DNA of 35,230 bases from JBCCZC01 sp039188505 (lineage in GTDB: Bacteria; Pseudomonadota; Gammaproteobacteria; Xanthomonadales; SZUA-38), in contig JBCCZC010000008.1 in NCBI GenBank assembly GCA_039188505.1, forward strand, positions 1 to 35,230, in the 5' to 3' direction. The translations under genes and the position numbers were made by a program. A model generated the notes under the pieces. It ran no database searches. It saw only the letters and a list, made by a program, of their open reading frames with translations, and had not been told where the DNA came from. This document shows positions 16,092-22,829 of this stretch, one piece after another. The first letter of the stretch is position 1, and each line of letters opens with the position of its first letter.

Positions 16092-16980
16092 TCCTGCCCG
16101 TCGGGGAAGACCCGGCATCCTCGGCCAGCTGACGACACGCTTCGACCACGCGCTCCGGTTGCTCCATTGGCAGGAAATGTGTCGATCCTGGCAGCACCGA
16201 GGTGCGCAGCCGTGGTAGTCGCCGCGCGAGGGCAAGCCGGCTCGACGAAGCACAGGTTGACTGCGCCGCCGCGCACAGCAGCGCAGCCGGGCAGCCCAGG
16301 ACCTGCAGCTGCGCCCAGGGGCGCGTCTCGGTCGCACCGAAGGAGCTCGACTCGAACGCCGGCCGGCAGGCCAGCTCGACACCACCCGGCGCGTCCACGA
16401 CGCCGCCGTCAACGTAGGCATGCAGCCACTCGTCCGGCCAGGTCCGGAACGGCCCCCGACCGTGGTAGGCATGAAACATGGCTTCTCGGCTGGCGAAGCC
16501 CGGGCGCCGGCGCGCCGCCAGGGCGGCCAGGCTGAAGCGATGCGCGACGCCCAGGGCGCTGGCCAGGCGGAGGAACAGGCGCACCGGGAGACCCAGAAGC
16601 ACCGGATCGAGCAGCAACAGGCCCAGCACCTGGTCCGCTCGCCGTGATCCGCCGAGGAGGCTCGTCGTCCCGCCAACGGAGTGTCCCGCGAGGAACATTG
16701 GCCCATAGGCGTCCAGAAGGCAGGCCAGGTCCGCGTAGTAGCGGCACCACCCCTCGAAGCCCTCCGGATCACCGAGTTCGCGGCTTTCGCCGTGCCCGCG
16801 CATATCCCAGGCCAGCACGTTGAAGTGCGGCGCGAGCTGCTTGAACAGGGGGGCGTAGGTTCGCCCGTGAAAGCCCGTGGCGTGCGCGAAGTGCAGCGTC
16901 GGTAAGCCGGGTATGTTCCCGAACCGCCAGACCCGCAGCCGACCGTCGCCGACGTCAAGTTCCTCGGGCACAGGTGTCAT
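16069..16980 (-). CDS. Alpha/beta-hydrolase fold protein
   Basis: A 303-residue hydrolase. Landmarks are 'LHFAHATGFHGRTY' (oxyanion-hole region, HG-like turn), 'AWDMRGHGESR' (strand after the first helix), 'LAGHSVGG' (nucleophile elbow with Ser) and 'GSTHFLPMEQPERV' (catalytic His). The usual acid after strand 7 is not obvious: the expected place reads 'LLCAAAQSTCASS', and an Asp in 'LLLLDPVLLG' after strand 6 may serve instead. Start at ATG 16980; an upstream extension to 17097 is unlike the family. Substrate unknown (ester or lactone type). It converges with and overlaps the 115-residue protein gene by 23 bp. Confidence 0.88.
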   Translation of the reverse strand: MTPVPEELDVGDGRLRVWRFGNIPGLPTLHFAHATGFHGRTYAPLFKQLAPHFNVLAWDMRGHGESRELGDPEGFEGWCRYYADLACLLDAYGPMFLAGHSVGGTTSLLGGSRRADQVLGLLLLDPVLLGLPVRLFLRLASALGVAHRFSLAALAARRRPGFASREAMFHAYHGRGPFRTWPDEWLHAYVDGGVVDAPGGVELACRPAFESSSFGATETRPWAQLQVLGCPAALLCAAAQSTCASSSRLALARRLPRLRTSVLPGSTHFLPMEQPERVVEACRQLAEDAGSSPTGRIRPSNPA

Positions 16981-17162
16981 GGCAACGCCGCCGCTGCGCT
17001 GCCGTGGGAGATCCTGGAATGGCTCAAGGCGATCCTTGCTCAGGCGACCCGGAGTCGGGTGGATGGCAGAGACTACCGCAGCGGTGATCCTGTTCAAGAG
17101 GCGGTCCGGGATCCGGGCGTGCTACCCTGCGCATCCTTCGCGACCCGCAACGGAGTGACCGC

Positions 17163-17483
17163 ATGATCCGCTGTAGCCTACTGGCCGCCCTACTCCTCGC
17201 CCCGACAGCCCATGCCGAGGACATCACGATCGTCGAGCAGTGGCCGTCCTGCACCTACGAGAAGCTCGGCAAGGTCGAAGGCAAGGACGGCAAGAAGATC
17301 GGCCCCGGAAGCGGTGGATCGAAGCGAGCAAGCGTGAAGCGCGCCGAGGGTCGCCTGACCAAGGCAGCCGAGAAGCTCGGGGCCGTCAGCGTTGTGCTGA
17401 CGACCCGAAACGTGCAGAAGGACGGCAGCCGCGTGCGCTACGTCGAACTACGCGGCACCGCGATCGGCCCCTGCCAGGGCTAG
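17163..17483 (+). CDS. Small periplasmic protein, RcsF/YbjQ-like pattern
   Basis: A 106-residue secreted protein with GGAG eight bases before ATG 17163. A signal peptide (about 1-18, ending AHA-E) is clear. The mature part of about 88 residues has two Cys, C30 and C104, likely to pair. The pattern 'YEKLGKVEGK', then a long basic helix 'RAEGRLTKAAEKLGAVSVVLT', then a strand 'ELRGTAIGPC' resembles the RcsF/YbjQ fold (strand, helix, strand, Cys). This resemblance is by eye and could be coincidental. The neighbours give no further clue. Confidence 0.75.
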   Translation: MIRCSLLAALLLAPTAHAEDITIVEQWPSCTYEKLGKVEGKDGKKIGPGSGGSKRASVKRAEGRLTKAAEKLGAVSVVLTTRNVQKDGSRVRYVELRGTAIGPCQG

Positions 17484-17505
17484 ACCTGGCGCCGATGGCC
17501 CGCTC

Positions 17506-20046
17506 CTAGGGTTCAGGCGGCCCGCAGAACTCGAGCATCACATCGTCGATGTACCACCCTTCGGTGGCCGTGGCCGCATCGGTCCCCAGCCGGAATCGAA
17601 TCGTCCGCGTCGACGGTGACCCGAAGCCCGTCACGATCCGCGTTCGAACGCTGCCGCCGGAGTTTCCGCACCACGCGTCGATCGGCTCGCCATCCTGCGC
17701 AGGATTGGGGTTGCGGACGTCCGCGAGCGGGTTGCCCGTGTCCGTGGCGATCGGCCCGGTGTACTGATCCACGTCGACGAAGCGACGATCGACATAGCGA
17801 CCGTTGGCGTTGCTGGGATTCCGGAATTCCACCACGCCGCCGTCGAAGCAGATGTTCCCGACCTGCTCGAGATCCCGAAACTGGGTGAAGCTGAGCACGA
17901 GGCCTTCGCCTTCGGAAAGGAGGGCCACCGGTCGATCGATGGGCGGCGATTCGAGGATCTGATCGCTGACCGCGCCGACGCCGGTCGCCCGCCATGCGTT
18001 TGTCCCACTGGTCGCGCGCGTCGGCTGGAGTTCCCAGGTGGCGCCGTCGCCCGACACGGTCCAGCCCGGAGCGCCATTCTCCATGTCGTCCAGGAAGAGG
18101 ATCTCACGCCGGACCGAACCCTCCGGGCACTGGGACCCGGGATCACCACGGGCGTTGCTCACGTCGAAGCCGTCAAAGGAATCCGAGAACACGCCGCGCG
18201 TGTCGAGGAACCCCCCGATGCTGCCCGTGACGGGGGAGGACGCCAGCAGATTGTCGAGGTCGAGGGCGACCGTCGTGCCAAGGCCATCCTCGTCGGGCGT
18301 CTGGGCGACGAGCTGGTCGACCTCGACGAGGTCGTTCGGCATCGCGTCGAAGAGGTAGACACGGCTAAGCTCGTCAGCGCCCTTGCCACCTGGCCCGGGA
18401 CCGGGTTGGCCGATGGCGACCCGGCCACCGCTCGCAGCAATCGCGAAGCCGAACTGTCCGCCGCCGAAGGCCGTCGGCGGGGTGAAACGCCCGAGCATCG
18501 CGCCGCCGGTATTGAGGGCGAACACCGCTCCGGTCCGATTCTCGGTTTCACCCGCGACCAGCGCCGCCTGAGGGGCGCCGACGAAGACCATGTCGCCATC
18601 CATGGCCAGCGAGGCGCCGAAGTTTTCGCTGGCGTCCGTGCTCGTCATGTTTGCGACGTTCTGGAGGTTGTTCGCCACCGCACTGAAAAGCCCGACAGCG
18701 CCGGCGACGAGCGGACTGCCTGCACCGATCGCAAACTTGTCGTTGGCCACCGCGACCTTCCGGCCAAAGGCGGTCTGGAAGCCCTTGCCGCCGGGAGGTC
18801 CGAACGTGTCGAGCTCGACGGGAAAACCCCCGTTGAAGGTGAACACCGAGGCGAGACCCGCCGTGGGCGCACCGATGACCATCAGGTTGCTGGAGATCGC
18901 GACCGAGGCGCCGAAACCCGAACCTGCCATGTCTGCCGGTGAGGTGATCGGCTGCTTGACCGTCCAGCGCGTGCCCAGCCGCTCAAGGAGAGCGGCCCGC
19001 AGGCTGCCCGTTCCCTTGCGCAGGAACGTGGGCTCGTCCGGCGAACCCACTACGGCAACGCCGCCTTCGATGGCGAGCGACTGACCGAAGCCCGCGGCCG
19101 TGAAGCCGGGGGGCGGCACGATCTTCTGCTGGAAGAGCAGCTGGTCCCCATCACGCAGGAACACGAACAGCGCGCCCGAGTTCTGGCCCGCATCGTCGTC
19201 GCCGGGCACGCCGATCATGACCGTGTTGCCGCTCACCTCGATCGAGGTGCCGAAGCGGTCGCCCGAACCCAACGGATCGGTGCAGGAACCCTTCCCGACC
19301 GGGCTGTCCGGGCAGAACTGGGCGCCCAGGCCGCCAAGCGACGCGCGCCGGGCGAGTTTCTCGATGAGAAATTCGCCGAATACCATCGCCGAGCCCATCG
19401 GATCGCTCACCGGCCGGAGGCGCACGCCCAGGCCACCTTCCGCGGCCAGAGCCTGCGCCAGCACGGACGTGATGTCGTAGCTGAACACGTCGCCGACCAT
19501 CAGGCCGCCGGTCTGGAATCGCGCGATCGTGCCGATTGCCGGAGCGGAGTAGTCGGTGAGCTCCTCGAGGCCATTGCCAACGTACGCCTCGAGCAGGATC
19601 TCGAAGTCACCGCCCGGTTGGTCGAAGAGACCACCAACGTTCGTGACCTCGAAGCTCAGCGTACTCGACGACGCACCCCCGCTCGACGCCGGGAACTCGG
19701 CGAGACCGCGCACCTCCTCGTCGATGGACGACTCGGGGACGATGTACACCCCGACCTCGGCCTGGTCTGCTCCGACCTGAAACGGATCGCTGTTGTTCGA
19801 ATGGAAATGGGTCGGAACGTCGCTGGGATAGGGATCGTCGGAGGCGACGGTGAATTCATCGCCCGCGATCGTCGTGACGCCCTTCTGCAGCCGGGGCTCG
19901 ACCGGCGGCAGCGGCGGACCGGGCACATGGGGATCGGCTGCGGCGATGCCGCCAACGAGAAGGAACAGCGCGGTCAGAGCCATGGGGCGAATCTCCGCCA
20001 GCCGTCCCGAGCCCTGTCCCTGCTCCCGGAAGGGAACTGCTTTCAT
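17506..20046 (-). CDS. Large secreted FG-GAP repeat protein with C-terminal jelly-roll-like domain
   Basis: An 846-residue protein starting at ATG 20046 with an AGGGAGG site. A long signal-like N-terminus has its hydrophobic core at about 22-36, ending AAA-D. About seven FG-GAP blades follow (for example 'FGTSIEVSGNTVMIGVPGDDD', 'FGASVAISSNLMVIGAP', 'FGASLAMDGDMVFVGAP'), each pairing an FG start with a V-I-G-A/V-P turn and Asp/Gly-rich loops that may bind calcium. After an internal 'VFSDSFDGFD' segment comes a separate C-terminal beta domain ('DDMENGAPGW', 'WELQPTRATSGTNAWRA', 'GWYIDDVMLEFCG') of the type seen in secreted peptidases and adhesins. No catalytic motif. It lies 65 bp downstream of the dehydrogenase gene and is related to the protein at 22830-25649. 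Confidence 0.88.
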   Translation of the reverse strand: MKAVPFREQGQGSGRLAEIRPMALTALFLLVGGIAAADPHVPGPPLPPVEPRLQKGVTTIAGDEFTVASDDPYPSDVPTHFHSNNSDPFQVGADQAEVGVYIVPESSIDEEVRGLAEFPASSGGASSSTLSFEVTNVGGLFDQPGGDFEILLEAYVGNGLEELTDYSAPAIGTIARFQTGGLMVGDVFSYDITSVLAQALAAEGGLGVRLRPVSDPMGSAMVFGEFLIEKLARRASLGGLGAQFCPDSPVGKGSCTDPLGSGDRFGTSIEVSGNTVMIGVPGDDDAGQNSGALFVFLRDGDQLLFQQKIVPPPGFTAAGFGQSLAIEGGVAVVGSPDEPTFLRKGTGSLRAALLERLGTRWTVKQPITSPADMAGSGFGASVAISSNLMVIGAPTAGLASVFTFNGGFPVELDTFGPPGGKGFQTAFGRKVAVANDKFAIGAGSPLVAGAVGLFSAVANNLQNVANMTSTDASENFGASLAMDGDMVFVGAPQAALVAGETENRTGAVFALNTGGAMLGRFTPPTAFGGGQFGFAIAASGGRVAIGQPGPGPGGKGADELSRVYLFDAMPNDLVEVDQLVAQTPDEDGLGTTVALDLDNLLASSPVTGSIGGFLDTRGVFSDSFDGFDVSNARGDPGSQCPEGSVRREILFLDDMENGAPGWTVSGDGATWELQPTRATSGTNAWRATGVGAVSDQILESPPIDRPVALLSEGEGLVLSFTQFRDLEQVGNICFDGGVVEFRNPSNANGRYVDRRFVDVDQYTGPIATDTGNPLADVRNPNPAQDGEPIDAWCGNSGGSVRTRIVTGFGSPSTRTIRFRLGTDAATATEGWYIDDVMLEFCGPPEP

Positions 20047-20110
20047 CCTTGCCTCCCTGCGAGGATGTTGATGGGTGTCCGGAGTATAGCCCATGGTCGC
20101 GCACCGACCC

Positions 20111-21115
20111 TCAGGGGGTCACCGCATTTCGGGCTTCACCGCGCAGCAGACCGTCGACGACATCCGTGAGCTGATCGGCCAGCGCCTGACGACCCTCCAC
20201 GCTCGCCCAGGCGCTGTGCGGTGTCACGATGACGTTGCGCCGCCGGGCCAGCCGCATGATCGCGGCGTCCGCGGGCGGCGGCTCCACGGGAGCAACGTCG
20301 ATGGCCGCCCCGGCAAGGAGACCGGAATCCAGGGCGCGATCCAGCGCCTCGAGGTCGACGACCGCCCCGCGGGCCGTATTGACGAGGATCGAGCCCGGGC
20401 GCATCCGTCGAAAGGCCTCTGCATCGAACAGCCGGGTGGTTTCCGGCGTCAGCGCGCAGTGGCAGCTGACCACGTCAGCCTCGGCGAGCAGGCGCTCGAA
20501 GGACACGGTCTCGACGCCGGAGATCGCGCGCGGGGTGCGCGCGTGGAACAGAATGCGCATGCCGAGCCCACTTGCCAGCCGGGCAACCGCCCGGGCGATC
20601 GCGCCCGTCCCCACGATGCCAAGGGTCGAACCCGCGAGATCCCGGACGGGCTCCCGGAAGAAGCAGAACTGCCCCGACGCCTGCCAGGCCCCGGTGTTGA
20701 TATCCTGCTGGTAGCCGCGCAGGTTTCGCCGCAGCGCCAGCAGCGTGGCGATGACATGTTCGGCGACGCTCGTCCCTGCGTAGTCCCGGATGTTGCAGAC
20801 CACCACACCCCGCTCGGCGCAGGCCCGCAGGTCGATGATATCGGTGCCGGTCGCGGCCACGGCGATACCGGCCAGCTCCGGTAGCCGATCGAGTTCGCGC
20901 GCACCGATCCGGACCTTGTTGGTCACCGCGATTGTGACGCCGGCGAGCCGCTCGGGGAGCTGCTCGGGACGCGTCCCGGCCCAGGCCCGCCAGGCATGGC
21001 GTGTGTGCGGACGACGCAGGGTGACCAGCGGTCCGAGGGTCGCCTGATCGAGAAACGCGACGACCGGGGCCGCGGCGCTCTCCGTGGTAACCGTCTTTTG
21101 CTTTGTCTGGGCCAT
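20111..21115 (-). CDS. D-isomer-specific 2-hydroxyacid dehydrogenase
   Basis: A 334-residue NAD(P)-dependent dehydrogenase of the glycerate/hydroxypyruvate reductase type. The nucleotide fold begins 'LGIVGTGAIARAVARLA' (G169-x-G171-x-x-A174, Ala replacing the last Gly). The active-site trio is present: R249 in 'VNTARGAVVD', E278 in 'APVEPP' and H300 in 'VTPHSAW'. It reduces a 2-oxo acid or oxidises the D-hydroxyacid; hydroxypyruvate is a reasonable guess but not shown. The ATG at 21115 has no good ribosome site. It is divergent from the YhhN gene with a 56-bp gap, and may be co-transcribed with the FG-GAP gene downstream. Confidence 0.92.
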   Translation of the reverse strand: MAQTKQKTVTTESAAAPVVAFLDQATLGPLVTLRRPHTRHAWRAWAGTRPEQLPERLAGVTIAVTNKVRIGARELDRLPELAGIAVAATGTDIIDLRACAERGVVVCNIRDYAGTSVAEHVIATLLALRRNLRGYQQDINTGAWQASGQFCFFREPVRDLAGSTLGIVGTGAIARAVARLASGLGMRILFHARTPRAISGVETVSFERLLAEADVVSCHCALTPETTRLFDAEAFRRMRPGSILVNTARGAVVDLEALDRALDSGLLAGAAIDVAPVEPPPADAAIMRLARRRNVIVTPHSAWASVEGRQALADQLTDVVDGLLRGEARNAVTP

Positions 21116-21171
21116 CTGAATCCGGTTTGGCGCTATGCTGGAAACGGTAAAGCGAACACGGAAGACAGGGA

Positions 21172-21801
21172 ATGATTCGCTTCATGGTGGCCGTCGTCAT
21201 TGGCGCGATCTACGTCGCGCTGGTGCCCCATGAGCCCTGCCCGCTGCACTACTTCGTAAAGGCCGCGCCGATGGTTCTGCTGGCGTCGATCGCCGCTTCG
21301 GCGCGCCTGCCCCTGCTCGTCGTCGCCTTCCTAGCTAGCGCCGCCGGCGATGCCCTGCTTGCCATCGATCGTGCCGGTCTTCTGCTACCGGCACTCGGTG
21401 CGTTCCTGATCACCCAGCTCTGCTATGTCCGCCATTTCTGGCAGCACCGCGCGCCGACCCGAACCCGCGTCGTGGCCGCCGTAGCCGTCGGCGCGGTAGC
21501 CGTCTTCTACCTGGCCGGTATCGTCGCGCCGCGGCTGGACGGTGGCCTGCTGGTCGCAGTGCCGATCTACGGTGTTGTGCTCGCGACCATGGCCGGCTGC
21601 GCGATCGTAGCAGACTGCCCGCGGCAGGTGGCCGTCGGCGCCGCGCTCTTCGTGCTGGCCGACAGTCTGATCGCATGGAACCAGTTCGTCGCGGCTTTCG
21701 GTCACTCGACGATGATCATCGTATCGATCTACCTCTCCGCGCAGCTGCTGATCGCCCACGGCCTGCTGCCGCTGCGGGGAAATCGCGAGGTGCCGGCATG
21801 A
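21172..21801 (+). CDS. YhhN/TMEM86 family membrane protein (lysoplasmalogenase-like)
   Basis: A 209-residue protein with seven to eight membrane segments. Family marks are 'KAAPMVLLASIA' near the N-terminus, 'FLASAAGDALLAID' (the conserved G-D), 'GAFLITQLCYVRHF', 'GAALFVLADSLIAWNQF' and 'IYLSAQLLIAHG'. Animal TMEM86 members hydrolyse the vinyl-ether bond of lysoplasmalogens; the bacterial role is less clear. ATG 21172 has an AGGGA site. Its TGA overlaps the ATG of hemG (ATGA), so the two are probably co-translated. Confidence 0.9.
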   Translation: MIRFMVAVVIGAIYVALVPHEPCPLHYFVKAAPMVLLASIAASARLPLLVVAFLASAAGDALLAIDRAGLLLPALGAFLITQLCYVRHFWQHRAPTRTRVVAAVAVGAVAVFYLAGIVAPRLDGGLLVAVPIYGVVLATMAGCAIVADCPRQVAVGAALFVLADSLIAWNQFVAAFGHSTMIIVSIYLSAQLLIAHGLLPLRGNREVPA

Positions 21802-22334
21802 GGCACTGGCTGATTATCTACCATTCAGCGGAGGGTCAGACGGCCCGCATCGCGAGCCACATCGCCCGCCATATCGATCAGGGATTCCGTGATGTTCGGG
21901 TCCGGAACATCAACTACCTCAAGCCCCAGGATCTCGCCGAGCTGGCCGGGATCATCGTCGGCACGTCGATGCGCTGGGGACGCTTTCCCGAGGAGATACG
22001 CGCGTTCATCACCGAACACAGCGAACTGCTCAACCGCGTGCCGTCCGCGCTCTATACGGTCAGCCTCAGCGCGGCCTCCCCGGAGCCGCGCAGGCGTGAG
22101 GTTGTTCACGAAAAGGCCCGTCGACTCGCGATCGGCTCCGGGTGGCACCCGCGTCAGTGGGCGACCTTCGCCGGTGCGATCAATCCCGCGGAGTTCGGAC
22201 CCGTGAAGCGGCTCGCGGTTCGCGCCGTGATGAAGACGCTGCTCGGCAGCAGCGAACCGACCGCGGTGGGCGAGCTGACCGACTGGACCGCCGTGCACGA
22301 TTTCGTCGACCGGGTGGTGCCTGCCCTGGCCTGA
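21798..22334 (+). CDS. hemG: Menaquinone-dependent protoporphyrinogen IX dehydrogenase
   Basis: A 178-residue long-chain flavodoxin-like enzyme that oxidises protoporphyrinogen IX to protoporphyrin IX with quinone as acceptor. It aligns along its length with E. coli HemG (181 residues): 'SAEGQTARIASHIA' (FMN phosphate loop), 'IIVGTSMRWGRF' (second flavin loop), 'PSALYTVSLSA', 'WATFAGAI' and the closing 'LTDWTAVHDFVDR'. The start at ATG 21798 overlaps the upstream stop by four bases. The stop codon lies inside a 15-bp tandem duplication (22323-22352). Confidence 0.93.
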   Translation: MRHWLIIYHSAEGQTARIASHIARHIDQGFRDVRVRNINYLKPQDLAELAGIIVGTSMRWGRFPEEIRAFITEHSELLNRVPSALYTVSLSAASPEPRRREVVHEKARRLAIGSGWHPRQWATFAGAINPAEFGPVKRLAVRAVMKTLLGSSEPTAVGELTDWTAVHDFVDRVVPALA

Positions 22335-22352
22335 TGCGCCCTGGCCTGATGC
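22323..22352. repeat. Perfect 15-bp tandem duplication at the hemG stop codon
   Basis: GCCCTGGCCTGATGC occurs twice head to tail (22323-22337 and 22338-22352). The first copy contains the last codons and TGA of hemG; the second lies in the 24-bp gap before the convergent VOC gene. It looks like a recent replication-slippage duplication with no effect on the protein. Confidence 0.9.
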
Positions 22353-22358
22353 CCGCGT

Positions 22359-22751
22359 TCAGTCTCCCGCGTCAGCCTCGACCTCGCGGGGCTCCCAGAG
22401 CTCGACCTTCACACCGACGGGATCGATGAACCATCCGAATCGGCCATAGGGCTCGTCCTGGATCTCGTCGATGACTTCGGCACCACCTTCACGGACCTGG
22501 GCCAGCGCGGCATCGAGGTCGTCGACCACGAGGTTGACCATGAAGGGCTGGGCGGACGGAGAGAAGTAGTCCGTATCGTGGCGGAACGGTGCCCAGACGG
22601 TCATGCCGCCCGGCGGCATGTTGGCCGGCTGTAGCGAGGCGCCGTAGGGGGGCTCTACGGGCATACCGAGCCATCGCTGATACCACTCACCGACCGCCCT
22701 GGCGTCTTCACAGAGAAAGAAGACACCACCTACCCCGAGTACTCGCGCCAT
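22359..22751 (-). CDS. VOC-superfamily (glyoxalase/bleomycin-resistance fold) protein
   Basis: A 130-residue protein of two beta-alpha-beta-beta-beta units: 'GVFFLCEDARAVGEWYQRWLGM' opens the first and 'MVNLVVDDLDAALAQVREGG' the second, ending 'FIDPVGVKVELWEP' with a probable metal-ligand Glu. ATG 22751 is chosen; a GTG at 22766 would add five residues. Substrate unknown; the family covers glyoxalases, dioxygenases and drug-binding proteins. It is convergent with hemG (24-bp gap). Confidence 0.85.
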   Translation of the reverse strand: MARVLGVGGVFFLCEDARAVGEWYQRWLGMPVEPPYGASLQPANMPPGGMTVWAPFRHDTDYFSPSAQPFMVNLVVDDLDAALAQVREGGAEVIDEIQDEPYGRFGWFIDPVGVKVELWEPREVEADAGD

Positions 22752-22829
22752 CGCCGGCTTCCCCACGTTGTTCCCGTGTCCGAAACTATAACCAGCCGAC
22801 CGCCCCCGGCCGTGCGGATTCCTGCGGGA

